A DNA stretch of 23,797 nt from Chloroflexota bacterium. Lineage in GTDB: Bacteria; Chloroflexota; Anaerolineae; Caldilineales; Caldilineaceae. Positions 8,276 to 16,755 of this stretch are shown in pieces. The notes beneath the pieces were generated by a model. The model saw only the letters and a list, made by a program, of their open reading frames with translations. It had not been told where the DNA came from and ran no database searches. The stretch is from contig JAGWYN010000055.1 in NCBI GenBank assembly GCA_018969295.1, forward strand, positions 1 to 23,797. The letters run 5' to 3'. Position 1 is the stretch's first letter; each line of letters begins with the position of its first letter. Both the position numbers and the translations under genes were made by a program.

Positions 8276-9642
8276 TGCAAACACCACAATCTATTCAACT
8301 GCATGGCCAGCTGACTTCAGCAGACATGCGCCAGACCCGACCGATCCCTGTCCAAATGCCAGAGGGGGTGACCCAAGTTCATTTTCGGTTTCGCTACAGC
8401 CCCAAATTTGCCCCCAACCAGCGGCTGGCCCACCAGATCAGCCTGATGATCTTCGATACAGAAGGGCCCCGTTTCGAGATTTCACGCCCGGATGACCAGG
8501 GTGTCTGGATCCATGAAGCCGAGGCCTCCCCTGGTGGAATGGCTGGGCCCATCCAGCCAGGGACATGGCAGCTTTTTATTTTGGTGCATCGTCTGCTCTC
8601 CGACGAACCGGTCCGCTACGAGCTGGACATGACACTCTCCTTTGACCCGATCGAGCGACAGCCCAGAAGCTGGCGGCCCGGGCTGGTTGCGTCGCGCGGC
8701 CCGGGCTGGTACCGTGGGGACCTGCACGCCCATTCGATCCATTCAGACGGCAGTCTGGATGTGCCCGAGCTGGTCAACTTCTGGCGGGAGCAGGGGGTGG
8801 ACTTCATGACCTTGAGCGACCACAACACCCTCTCGGGGCTGGCCCAGGTGCGCAGCCTGAGCGACGACGACCTGCTCACCATGGGTGGAATTGAGCTTTC
8901 GACCTACTGGGGACATGCTGTTGCGGTCGGGGTTCGGCGCTGGTTCGACTGGCGCAAGCTCGACGGATCGCAGCTCACAATGCCCGAGCTGGCACAGCAG
9001 GTGATCGATGCAGGGTGTCTTTTTACCATCGCCCACCCGATGGACCCTGGCGACCCGATGTGTTGTGGCTGTCGCTGGGAGTACGACGATATGATGCCTG
9101 GCAATGCGCTGGCGGTTGAAGTGTGGAACGGTCTGTGGAGTGCACGCAACCAAGAGGCGCTCTCCTGGTTTTACCGCTGGCTCAACCAAGGGTATCGTCT
9201 GACGGCCGTTTCAGGGACAGACTTGCACACCCTGCCCAGAAGCACTCGGCGTGCTGCGGTCAACGTTGTCTATGCCCAGGAGCTGAGTGAACCGGCCATC
9301 GTCGATGCGCTCAAGGCAGGACACTCCTACATCAGTTCGGGCCCTGAACTGCTTTTGACAGCACACACCTCCGCCGGAGAGGCTGCGATGATCGGCGATA
9401 CCTTGCCGCCCGGCGAGACCACGCTGCGCGCAACCTGGCGGGACGGCGACAACGGCGACAGCCTTCGGCTGGTTTTGGACGGCAAGGTATATCGGGAACA
9501 CTTTGTGGCTGGCAGCGGCGAGATGAGCTGGACCCTTGCTCCTGGGAGAGCCAGGTGGTTTGTGGTCGAGCTGCGCAGTCCTGCCAACGATCTGTTGGCC
9601 GTGACCAACCCAATTTTTGTCGCGACCGCTGGCTCGCATTGA
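8275..9642 (+). CDS. PHP-domain metallohydrolase, CehA/McbA type
   Basis: A 455-residue protein, apparently cytoplasmic (no signal peptide). Residues 1-140 look like a beta-rich accessory domain; the PHP metal-binding domain follows. Metal-ligand motifs: GDLHAHSIHSDGS (148-160, His151 and His153), SDHN (Asp182, His183), ELSTYWGHAVAVG, TIAHP, AVEVWNG and SGTDLHT. The family hydrolyses phosphoesters, carbamates or amides using bound metals. The open frame continues upstream inside the ATPase gene, but ATG 8275 overlaps the ATPase stop in TGATG, the natural start for coupled translation. Being last in the importer operon, it may process the imported compound or a phosphodiester derived from it; that is inference. 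Confidence 0.88.
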   Translation: MQTPQSIQLHGQLTSADMRQTRPIPVQMPEGVTQVHFRFRYSPKFAPNQRLAHQISLMIFDTEGPRFEISRPDDQGVWIHEAEASPGGMAGPIQPGTWQLFILVHRLLSDEPVRYELDMTLSFDPIERQPRSWRPGLVASRGPGWYRGDLHAHSIHSDGSLDVPELVNFWREQGVDFMTLSDHNTLSGLAQVRSLSDDDLLTMGGIELSTYWGHAVAVGVRRWFDWRKLDGSQLTMPELAQQVIDAGCLFTIAHPMDPGDPMCCGCRWEYDDMMPGNALAVEVWNGLWSARNQEALSWFYRWLNQGYRLTAVSGTDLHTLPRSTRRAAVNVVYAQELSEPAIVDALKAGHSYISSGPELLLTAHTSAGEAAMIGDTLPPGETTLRATWRDGDNGDSLRLVLDGKVYREHFVAGSGEMSWTLAPGRARWFVVELRSPANDLLAVTNPIFVATAGSH

Positions 9643-9646
9643 CAAC

Positions 9647-9682
9647 AGCAGGGTTCCCGGCGAACCTGCCGGGAACCCTGCT
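9647..9682. terminator. Bidirectional hairpin between convergent operons
   Basis: AGCAGGGTTCCCGG (9647-9660) and CCGGGAACCCTGCT (9669-9682) form a perfect 14-bp stem with an 8-base loop. It fills the 44-bp gap between the stops of the PHP gene and phnX. U-runs on either side are weak, but the position argues for termination of both operons. Confidence 0.75.
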
Positions 9683-9686
9683 CTGG

Positions 9687-10511
9687 TTATGGATGGATGC
9701 CCTGGCGCAGCTGTGCGTCGATGACAGCCAGCACAGGCGGCAGGTCGGCGATGGTGTCGACCACAAAATGGGCGCCGGCAGCTCGTAAGCGCTGTGAGAT
9801 GTCCAGTCTGAGACGGGCCACCTCTTCTGTGCCGAGATCGTCCACTTCGGCTCTGGTCAGCCCTGCCATGCTGCTCGACAAGGCCACCCCGACCGACCAG
9901 CAGCCGGCGTTGAGCCCTTCCTCGATGTCTGGAATTGTGTCTCCCACCTTGACGACTGCCGCCATCGGGTAGACTTGCAGCTCCATGGCCAGCCGATAAC
10001 ACATCCAAGGAGCAGGTCTTCCGGCGGGCACGTCGCTGGGGGTAAGGATGGCATCTGGTTCGTAGCCGTGGCTGCGCGCAGCGGCAGCGAGTGCGGCCAT
10101 CATGGGGCGAGTGTACCCTGTGGTTGTCCCGATCTTCCATTGTTTGCTGCGAATGAAGGCCACGGTGTCGAGCAGACCCGCAATGGGCAGCGCATACTCG
10201 GCGACGCTGGCTGTCTGCAGCGGTTCGAACTCCTGATACAGACGGTCGACATCGTTTTCGGTGGGCAACGCACCATGGCTTTGGCGCCAGAGCTCACCTG
10301 CTTCCTGCAGGATCGAACGCAGATGCTCTTTTTTCATCAGCCCCATTCCTTGGCGCGCCTGGGCGGGCGTGATCGTCACCCCATGCTGCTCGAAGAGGCG
10401 TAGAAAAACTGCCGCCGGCGCAAAGGATCCAAAATCGACCGCAGTGCCCGCCCAGTCTAGGATGACCGCCTGAAGTCCACCGATGTACTGGCGTTGAAAA
10501 CGAAATGACAT
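9687..10511 (-). CDS. phnX: Phosphonoacetaldehyde hydrolase (phosphonatase)
   Basis: A 274-residue HAD enzyme that cleaves the C-P bond of phosphonoacetaldehyde to acetaldehyde and phosphate. Family marks are DWAGT with nucleophile Asp19, and GMGLMKKEH, where Lys60 matches the Schiff-base lysine of the cap domain. Others are GTTTGY (128-133), GRPAPWM (164-170) and VGDT with Asp191. Length is normal for PhnX. The start at 10511 shares one base with the phnW stop (TGATG) and follows an AAAGGGGG ribosome site inside phnW, so translation is coupled. The same frame stays open further upstream, antisense-like across phnW, but that part is spurious. It is the last gene of the AEP operon. Confidence 0.96.
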   Translation of the reverse strand: MSFRFQRQYIGGLQAVILDWAGTAVDFGSFAPAAVFLRLFEQHGVTITPAQARQGMGLMKKEHLRSILQEAGELWRQSHGALPTENDVDRLYQEFEPLQTASVAEYALPIAGLLDTVAFIRSKQWKIGTTTGYTRPMMAALAAAARSHGYEPDAILTPSDVPAGRPAPWMCYRLAMELQVYPMAAVVKVGDTIPDIEEGLNAGCWSVGVALSSSMAGLTRAEVDDLGTEEVARLRLDISQRLRAAGAHFVVDTIADLPPVLAVIDAQLRQGIHP

Positions 10512-11653
10512 CAAGAACCCCCTTTGTACGCTTGTGAAGGAAGACCCATTGCGGTCAGCGCGGCGCGAACTGCCCAAAGCAGATTCGTCACATCGCTGGT
10601 GTCGAGCCGGCCGATATGGCCGATGCGAAAACAATTGGCATGGCTCAGTTTGCCGGGGTAAATAATCTGGCCGTATTCGCTCAGCAGCTGATAGAAGCGA
10701 GAAAACTCGAAGCCAGGGTGCTCTGGGTAGCGGAAGGCCGTGATGGTATGGCCGCGGTCGGCTTCGGCCTCGATATAGGGCTGGAGGCCGAGCGCACGCA
10801 TCCCCTCTACGGTCATCTGGCAATTGCGGGCGTAGCGGGCTGCGCGACCTGCCACCCCTCCCTCCTCGGCCAGCTCGGCCAGCGCCTGGTGAAAGGCCAG
10901 CAAGCTCTGAACAGGTGGTGTAAAACGAAACTGGCCATCCTTTTCCAAAGCTTCGTACTGAGCAAGTAAATCCAGGCTGACGCTGCGCGCCCACCCACGG
11001 GTCGCCAGCAATGTGGCGGTGTGGGCCAGCACAAAAGCAAAGCCTGGCACGCCTTCGATGCATTTATTGGCCGAGGAGATCAGAAAATGGATCGGGGTCT
11101 CGTTCAGGTCGATCGGGTATCCTCCAAAACTGCTCATGGCATCGACGATCAAAGAGACAGCGTGTCGTTCGGCCAACGCAGCGATTTCCCGGATCGGGTT
11201 GATCAGCCCTGTCGTTGTTTCACAGTGCACGACCGCAACGTGGGTGAGCTCCTGTTCATGCGCCAGAAGTTTCTCCAGCTGCCCCGGGTCGATGGGGGAG
11301 TTTTCGGGGCTTCTCAAAACCACGGTGTCGATCCCGAGCATGTCTGCGATCTGAACCATCCGTTCTCCGTAGGCACCGTTGACCAGAAGCGCCAGCTGCC
11401 CGCCGAGGGGAACGACCGAACCGAGTGTGGCCTCCACGGCAAACGTTCCGCTGCCCTGCATCAAGACTGCGGTGTACTGGCTTGAATCTGCGCTGGCCAG
11501 CAGCAGCAGACGTTGTCGTATCTCTGCGACGATCGCAGTAAACTCCGGGTCGCGCGAACCCAGGTCACGCAGCATTGCCTGCTTGACCGTACGGCTGGTG
11601 GTCAGTGGGCCCGGGGTAAAAAGCGCTTTGTCCTTCCAGGCAGAAATTTGCAT
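10511..11653 (-). CDS. phnW: 2-aminoethylphosphonate-pyruvate transaminase
   Basis: A 380-residue PLP-dependent class V aminotransferase that moves the amino group of AEP to pyruvate, giving phosphonoacetaldehyde and alanine. The N-terminus LFTPGPLTTSRTVKQAM is the classic PhnW opening. VDAMSSFGG carries the PLP-ring Asp171, and SSANKCIEGVPGF carries the PLP lysine Lys197. Of two in-frame starts, ATG 11653 is chosen, because GAGGAGC lies just upstream and the family begins here. It lies 67 bp after the permease gene and overlaps phnX by one base, so its product passes to an enzyme made from the same mRNA. Confidence 0.96.
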   Translation of the reverse strand: MQISAWKDKALFTPGPLTTSRTVKQAMLRDLGSRDPEFTAIVAEIRQRLLLLASADSSQYTAVLMQGSGTFAVEATLGSVVPLGGQLALLVNGAYGERMVQIADMLGIDTVVLRSPENSPIDPGQLEKLLAHEQELTHVAVVHCETTTGLINPIREIAALAERHAVSLIVDAMSSFGGYPIDLNETPIHFLISSANKCIEGVPGFAFVLAHTATLLATRGWARSVSLDLLAQYEALEKDGQFRFTPPVQSLLAFHQALAELAEEGGVAGRAARYARNCQMTVEGMRALGLQPYIEAEADRGHTITAFRYPEHPGFEFSRFYQLLSEYGQIIYPGKLSHANCFRIGHIGRLDTSDVTNLLWAVRAALTAMGLPSQAYKGGS

Positions 11654-11720
11654 GGTGCTCCTCTTCAAAAGTCTTTCCAATCAAGTCGGATGGGCGTTTC
11701 ACACAAAGCAGTTGCAGCGG

Positions 11721-13496
11721 TCAGGGCAGGCGCCATGCTTGCGTGCGGCGGTGCAGAGGGCGGGTAATCCAGAAATAAAGGATACGGACCGTCAGACAGG
11801 CGGCGATGACCAGCACAGACATTGCCGCAGCGGCAGCGGTATCGCCGGCGTCGTCCAGATTGACAATCGCAACCGAGGCCAGTTTGATCTGCGGAGAATA
11901 GAGCAAAATGACTGCAGAAACTGTCACCATCGCGTTGACAAAGAGGTAGAGCGCAATTTCAGCGACAGCAGGCAACGACAGCGGCAAGGTGATTCGCCAG
12001 AAGGTACGGTAAAACGGCACACCCAGCGAGGCTGAAACAGCTTCGAGTTCGCCGTCGATCTGTTTGAGGGCAGTCGTGGCGGCCATGAAGCTGACCGTGT
12101 AAAAGTGAACAATATTGGACAGGACCAAAATCGCCATCGTGCCATACAGGCCGGCGAACGGATTGGGCATCTCCACCCCCAGAAGGGTCCAGTGTGTGGG
12201 GTTAAAAAAGAAGATATAGGCAAGCCCGATCACAAGACCTGGCAGCGCAACGGAGATCATCGAAAGAAAATAGGCGGTCTGGCGCAGCGGGCCCCACGTT
12301 CGGTTTTTTTCGATCAGGTAGGCGCCTGCAAAAATGATTGCAGTTCCAACCCCGGCTGTGTAAAAGGCCATCCACAGGCTGTTGGTGTAGGCTTCCCAGC
12401 CTCCTCCACCCACCTTGCTAAAATCGTAGTGGCGCAGGGTCAGTTCCAGCCGGTAGGGCCAGACATCGACCAACGAAGCATAGATCACGGTGCCTGTCAC
12501 AGCCAGAATGGCGGCTGCGACCAGCGAACAGTAAACGAGGGCGAAGCGGTCCAGCAGGGGGGTGGGGCGAGGGTGCAGCGGCGTTGCCCGTGCCGTCAGC
12601 ACAGCATTCTGGTGGCGTTGTGCGATTCGGTCTGCGACAAAGGCCAAGACGGTAGGGATGAGGAGCACAATGCTGACCGTGGCGCCCATCACAAAATTTT
12701 GCTGGCCGATGACTTGTTTGTAGATATCGGTGGCCAGCACATTGTAGTTGCCTCCTACCACTTTGGGGATGCCGAAGTCGGTGAAGGCCAGCGTAAAACA
12801 GACAAACACTGCGCTGATCAGCCCATAACGCATTTCGGGCAGGGTGACCGACCAGAAAGTGCGCAGCGGCGATGCGTTGAGCACCTGGCTGGCTTCGTAG
12901 AGGCGGGCGTCTGCCAGCGATGCGGCCACTGCCAGGATCAAAAACGCCTGTGGAAAACAGTAGATCAGTTCGCCCAGAAGGATTCCGTTCTGGCCGTACA
13001 GATTCAGATCGAAGCCCAGGGCAATTCCAAAGTTTTGCTCAAAAAAGCCAAAAAAGCCGGTAGTCACCAATCCTTTTCTGCCAAAGAGATAGACCAGCCC
13101 GATGGCCAGGGCCAAGGGGGGGACGACGAGGGGGAGCAGCGCGACCGCGCGAAAAAAGTGTTTGCCCGGCATGCAGGTGCGGGCAAGCGCCCAGGCATAG
13201 ACAAAGGCCAGGCCAACCGCCAGAAGTGTCGTCTTCCCTGCAATGGTCAGACTGTTGAACAGGGAGGAGGTCAGGCCAGGGCTGGAAAAATAGCGGACAT
13301 AGTTGTCCAGCCCCACAAAATTGCCCTGGGGGTCTGAGAGGCTGCGCATGCCCAATGGAACGAGGGGCAGCAGAATGCCAACCAGCAGAACCCCCAGAAG
13401 CAAGAGCAGCAGGCTGCGGCGCAGCCACTCTTCGCTCGTGATCTTTGCCAGGCGGCCCGGCTCTGCTCGGCCTGGGGGCAACGTTCGCTGGCTCAT
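11721..13496 (-). CDS. AEP ABC transporter permease, fused two-domain
   Basis: A 591-residue inner-membrane protein with about twelve membrane segments in two homologous permease halves, so one gene supplies both translocation domains. The first half has the EAA-type loop LYEASQVLNASPLRTFWSVTLPE and the second LEAVSASLGVPFYRTFWRITLPL. The architecture matches the ferric-iron/thiamine type (FbpB-like) and the AEP permeases of the PhnU family. The start ATG overlaps the stop of the upstream ATPase gene by four bases (ATGA), so translation is coupled. The AEP assignment rests on the neighbouring binding protein and on phnW-phnX. Confidence 0.9.
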   Translation of the reverse strand: MSQRTLPPGRAEPGRLAKITSEEWLRRSLLLLLLGVLLVGILLPLVPLGMRSLSDPQGNFVGLDNYVRYFSSPGLTSSLFNSLTIAGKTTLLAVGLAFVYAWALARTCMPGKHFFRAVALLPLVVPPLALAIGLVYLFGRKGLVTTGFFGFFEQNFGIALGFDLNLYGQNGILLGELIYCFPQAFLILAVAASLADARLYEASQVLNASPLRTFWSVTLPEMRYGLISAVFVCFTLAFTDFGIPKVVGGNYNVLATDIYKQVIGQQNFVMGATVSIVLLIPTVLAFVADRIAQRHQNAVLTARATPLHPRPTPLLDRFALVYCSLVAAAILAVTGTVIYASLVDVWPYRLELTLRHYDFSKVGGGGWEAYTNSLWMAFYTAGVGTAIIFAGAYLIEKNRTWGPLRQTAYFLSMISVALPGLVIGLAYIFFFNPTHWTLLGVEMPNPFAGLYGTMAILVLSNIVHFYTVSFMAATTALKQIDGELEAVSASLGVPFYRTFWRITLPLSLPAVAEIALYLFVNAMVTVSAVILLYSPQIKLASVAIVNLDDAGDTAAAAAMSVLVIAACLTVRILYFWITRPLHRRTQAWRLP

Positions 13497-14608
13497 GCGG
13501 GTTTCTTGCCTGTTCGGAAAACACGCAGCGCGTCTGCCGGCAGGTGCAGCGGCAGCGCTTCTCCGACATGCAGTTCAGAGTGTTCTGCGGCGTGTCGAGG
13601 CAAGGTCAGCGTCAGAGAAACCGCAGCGTTGCAGAAGTCTGGCACTGTATGGCGCAAAAGCAGACGATAGACAGGGCCCATAAATTCAACTGCCTGCAGT
13701 TCTGCGACCAAAATGTTGCTCAACGCGTCTGCATCCCGTTCGATACGGATCTCCTCAGGACGAATCGCCAACATCAGTGAATTTCCTGGCACAAGATCTC
13801 CTTCCCAGTTCTGGACACGCAGCGCAAATGCCCCGGTGCGAACGACACCGACCCCTTCGCCGCTGGCTACACCGGGCAAAAAATTCATCTGCCCGACAAA
13901 ATCAGCGACAAACGGTGTGGCTGGCTGTTGATAGATTGCCAGCGGTGTGTCAAGCTGAACGATTCTGCCCTGGTCCATCACAGCGATGCGGTCAGCCATG
14001 CTCAACGCTTCTTCCTGGTCGTGTGTCACCATGATCGTCGTGATGCCCAAACGGCGCTGCAAGCTCTTGATCTCCCCCCGCAAACCGGCGCGCACACGAG
14101 CATCCAGGGCAGAGAGAGGTTCGTCGAGCAGAAGCAGCGAAGGGGCGGGGGCCAGGGCACGTGCCAACGCCACGCGCTGCTGCTGCCCGCCAGAGATCTG
14201 GGCGGGGTAACGGGGGGCGAGCCCCTGCAGCCCCACCAGCTGCAGCAACTCCTGCACGCGCGCAGCAATCTGAGTTCGTCCCTGTTTGCGATTTTGTAGA
14301 CCGTACGCGATGTTTTCAGCGACCGTCAGATTGGGAAAAAGTGCATACGACTGAAAGACGATGCCGAAATCACGCTCTGCGGCTGGCAGTCGGGTGACAT
14401 CTCGCCCAGCCTGCAAAATCTGTCCTGCGGTCAACGGCTCAAGCCCGGCAATCAGCCGCAGCAGCGTGGTTTTGCCACACCCGCTCGGCCCCAACAAAAA
14501 TAGAAATTCACCTTGGTCGACATCCAGTACCAGGGTCTCCAGCACAACATGTCGACCAAAGTGTTTGTGTACATTGTACAGCTGCAAAAATGGATCGAGA
14601 ACGGTCAT
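13493..14608 (-). CDS. AEP ABC transporter ATP-binding protein
   Basis: A 371-residue ATPase of the spermidine/iron/AEP importer type. It has Walker A GPSGCGKT (40-47), a Q-loop in GIVFQSYALFPNLTV, signature ISGGQQQRVALARAL, Walker B LLLLDEPLSALD and switch His in MVTHDQEEAL. A C-terminal TOBE region follows (about 270-371; LAIRPEEIRIE). The frame extends to an ATG at 14674, but that codon lies in the hairpin at 14640-14672; ATG 14608, eight codons before the ABC strand LQLYNVHKHFG, is preferred, although its ribosome site is weak. It overlaps the permease gene by four bases. Genes of this position are often named phnT. Confidence 0.92.
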   Translation of the reverse strand: MTVLDPFLQLYNVHKHFGRHVVLETLVLDVDQGEFLFLLGPSGCGKTTLLRLIAGLEPLTAGQILQAGRDVTRLPAAERDFGIVFQSYALFPNLTVAENIAYGLQNRKQGRTQIAARVQELLQLVGLQGLAPRYPAQISGGQQQRVALARALAPAPSLLLLDEPLSALDARVRAGLRGEIKSLQRRLGITTIMVTHDQEEALSMADRIAVMDQGRIVQLDTPLAIYQQPATPFVADFVGQMNFLPGVASGEGVGVVRTGAFALRVQNWEGDLVPGNSLMLAIRPEEIRIERDADALSNILVAELQAVEFMGPVYRLLLRHTVPDFCNAAVSLTLTLPRHAAEHSELHVGEALPLHLPADALRVFRTGKKPA

Positions 14609-14639
14609 GGTTTTCTGCGCCAGATGAGGATCGTTCTGT

Positions 14640-14672
14640 GGCGCCCAGAGGAGAAAAGATCCTCCGGGCGCC
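14640..14672 (-). promoter_or_regulatory. Intercistronic hairpin after AEP binding-protein gene
   Basis: GGCGCCCAGAGGA (14640-14652) and TCCTCCGGGCGCC (14660-14672) pair over 13 bp around a 7-base loop. In the minus-strand RNA the single odd pair is a G-U wobble, whereas in plus-strand RNA it would be an A-C mismatch, so the structure suits the minus transcript. No U-run follows on that strand, pointing to 3'-end protection of the binding-protein message rather than termination. Confidence 0.7.
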
Positions 14673-14695
14673 ATCTTTTGGGCACGATATCGGGG

Positions 14696-15739
14696 TCAGC
14701 GCGGCTCAGATTTGCCGTCGTAGCGCTCTGTCCACTGCGCAAGAATCTGTTCTCGCTCGCCCGCCATTCGGACAAAATCGTTCTCCACCAGCTGTGCGAG
14801 CGGGTCCGCCGGGTAACCATCGGGGATCGGGATCTCTGTGGCCACAGAGGTGATCGGATAGCTGCCCGCATACAGCTGCATGATGTCGTCGCCGATCGCC
14901 CAATCCAGGAAAACCTTGGCCGCCGGCACAATTTCAGACTTGCGCACCAGCGCATTGGCTTCGATCTCCCACCCAGAGCCCTCGGCCGGGAAGACTGGCT
15001 CGATCGGTTCGCCCGCTTCTTTCTGTTTGACCGCACGGTAATCGAATGAAATGCCGATCGCAACCTCCCCGGCCCCGGCCATTCGGCAGGGCTTGGATCC
15101 GGAGTGGGTGTAGACGGCAATGTTCTCGTGCAACTGGTCAAGGTATGCCCAGCCAGCTTCTTCGCCCATCATCTGCAAAATCGCCGAAACCGAGAGAAAT
15201 CCTGTGCCAGAAGAAGCCGGGTTGGGCATCGCAATCAGCCCTTTGTACTCGGGTTTGACCAGATCCGCCCAGCTGGTCGGCATCGTCAGGCCCGATTTTT
15301 CTACCTCGACAGTGTTGACACAAAACGCAGAGAACCAGGTGTCAATCCCGACCCAGTGGGGTGGGGTATCGCTGTCACGAAATTCAGCGCGCACACGTTC
15401 CAGACCGGCAGGAGCGTACGCCTCCAACATCTCCTGCTGTTCAGCGACAAGCAGGCTCGTCGCTGCCAGCCCCCAGACCACATCGGCCTGTGGGTTCTCT
15501 TTTTCGGCCAGCAGCCGTGCCGTGATGATGCCGGTCGAATCGCGCACAATGTTGACCGTGATTTCAGGATGTTGCTCGTTGAAGAGGGCAAGATAGCTGC
15601 TGATCTGGTCGTCTTCCAGTGCGGTGTAGACCGTGATCTCCCCAGAGGGAGCCGCTGTACCGGTTTCACCGCTGGGCTGCACTGCGCTGCAGCCGGCCAG
15701 CAGCAGCAGGGCGAAAATTGCCGTTGTCCATTGCTTCAC
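14696..15739 (-). CDS. 2-aminoethylphosphonate ABC transporter binding lipoprotein
   Basis: A 347-residue exported lipoprotein with a short signal and lipobox LLAGC (Cys17). The mature part is an iron/thiamine/AEP-type binding protein (ITVYTALEDDQISSYLALF near residue 35, followed by DSTGIITARLLAEKENPQADVVWG). SSGTGFLSV and WAIGDDIMQLYAGSYPITSV also fit putative AEP-binding proteins. Translation starts at GTG 15739, with AAGGAGAT seven bases upstream. It is the first gene of the operon that ends with phnW-phnX; that context, more than the sequence, sets the AEP assignment over iron, for which the tyrosine ligands of FbpA would be expected. Confidence 0.9.
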   Translation of the reverse strand: MKQWTTAIFALLLLAGCSAVQPSGETGTAAPSGEITVYTALEDDQISSYLALFNEQHPEITVNIVRDSTGIITARLLAEKENPQADVVWGLAATSLLVAEQQEMLEAYAPAGLERVRAEFRDSDTPPHWVGIDTWFSAFCVNTVEVEKSGLTMPTSWADLVKPEYKGLIAMPNPASSGTGFLSVSAILQMMGEEAGWAYLDQLHENIAVYTHSGSKPCRMAGAGEVAIGISFDYRAVKQKEAGEPIEPVFPAEGSGWEIEANALVRKSEIVPAAKVFLDWAIGDDIMQLYAGSYPITSVATEIPIPDGYPADPLAQLVENDFVRMAGEREQILAQWTERYDGKSEPR

Positions 15740-15798
15740 TGTCTATATCTCCTTGATCGTGTTGAGGTTGTTGGATTGAAGACAGACCTACTTGGTTC

Positions 15799-15819
15799 AG
15801 TAAAGCAGATCTTTGTCAA
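15799..15819 (-). promoter_or_regulatory. Possible promoter elements for AEP operon
   Basis: On the minus strand there is a perfect TTGACA (15819-15814) but no -10 at standard spacing. An extended -10, TGC-TTTACT (15807-15799), lies close by and could act alone. An alternative pair further up is TTAACA-N16-TAATAG. The region 15740-15889 surely holds the promoter, but I cannot choose among them. Confidence 0.3.
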
Positions 15820-15889
15820 CAAAAATGCAGAAATCTATTAAGAACGGGTAAGGGTTTGTTAATCACCGACTAAAAGATGCGAGGGGCGC

Positions 15890-15919
15890 TCGACAGCCTG
15901 CTGGCCGATGCGCTATACT
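15890..15919 (+). promoter_or_regulatory. Promoter for SDR gene
   Basis: TCGACA (15890-15895) and TATACT (15914-15919) are 18 bp apart, each one mismatch from consensus. The implied leader before ATG 15975 is about 48 bases. Confidence 0.55.
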
Positions 15920-15974
15920 GGGTGTAAAACAGGCTGGCAAAAGAGCCTGTCGAAGCGTGCAGAGGAGAAGAGCG

Positions 15975-16745
15975 ATGTCTGTGCTGGACCGTTTTCGTCT
16001 GGATGGCCGTGTCGCACTGATTACGGGCGGCACCAAGGGGTTGGGCAGGAGCATGGCAGATGGTTTTGTCGAGGCGGGTGCGGCGGTGGCGGTGGTCAGC
16101 CGCCACCACGAAGAGAGCACAAGGGTGGCCGAAGAACTCACCGCACATGGGGGGAGACGGTGTGCAGGCTATGCTGCGGATGTCACCGACCCAGCCCAGG
16201 TGGCCGGGCTGGTCCAACGCGTGCTCGACGACTTCGGCCAGGTCGATATTCTGGTCAACAATGCAGGAATCAATCTGCGCGGCCCGATCGAAGCTCTGTC
16301 GGTCGAGCAGTTCGACGCGGTCCAGGCGGTCAATGTGCGCGGCCCCTGGCTGATGTGCCGGGAGCTGGCCCTCCATTTCAAAAACCGACGCTACGGACGT
16401 GTGCTCAACATCGGCTCGATGCTTTCGGTGGTGGGGATGGCAGATCGCACCCCGTATGCCACCAGCAAAGGGGCCCTTTTGCAGATGACGCGGGTTCTGG
16501 CGCTGGAATGGGCCCCCTACGGGGTGACGGTCAACGCGATGATTCCAGGTCCTTTTGCCACGGAGATGAACCTGCCGATCTTGAATCACCCCGAGCGTTA
16601 CCGCGCTTTTGTCGACCGCATCCCGCTTGGTCGCTGGGGAGAGCTCGAGGAAATCCAAGGGCTGGCGCTTTTTCTGGCCAGCGACGCTTCCAGTTTTGTG
16701 ACGGGGGCTGCCATGACCGTGGATGGCGGGTACACGGTCTGGTAG
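15975..16745 (+). CDS. Short-chain dehydrogenase/reductase (SDR)
   Basis: A 256-residue cytoplasmic NAD(P)-dependent oxidoreductase of the classical SDR family. It has cofactor loop TGGTKGLG (17-24), NNAG (95-98) and the full catalytic tetrad Asn120, Ser148, Tyr161 and Lys165 (YATSK). The PGPFATEMN segment and C-terminal GAAMTVDGGYTVW are typical of FabG or gluconate 5-dehydrogenase-like members. The frame opens at GTG 15957, but ATG 15975 has GAGGAG upstream and fits the family start. It is transcribed away from the AEP operon and its stop is 10 bp from the eutC stop. Substrate is unknown; a role on acetaldehyde or a sugar acid is speculation. Confidence 0.92.
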   Translation: MSVLDRFRLDGRVALITGGTKGLGRSMADGFVEAGAAVAVVSRHHEESTRVAEELTAHGGRRCAGYAADVTDPAQVAGLVQRVLDDFGQVDILVNNAGINLRGPIEALSVEQFDAVQAVNVRGPWLMCRELALHFKNRRYGRVLNIGSMLSVVGMADRTPYATSKGALLQMTRVLALEWAPYGVTVNAMIPGPFATEMNLPILNHPERYRAFVDRIPLGRWGELEEIQGLALFLASDASSFVTGAAMTVDGGYTVW

Positions 16746-16755
16746 GGGGGGAGGG

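Noticed and set aside
12105..13337. 410-residue plus-strand open frame
   Set aside because: It is antisense to the fused permease; it is rich in Gln, His and Gly, as expected of a complementary-strand shadow.
15957..15974. Upstream GTG start for the SDR gene
   Set aside because: The ribosome site GAGGAG lies between that codon and ATG 15975, so the later start is used.
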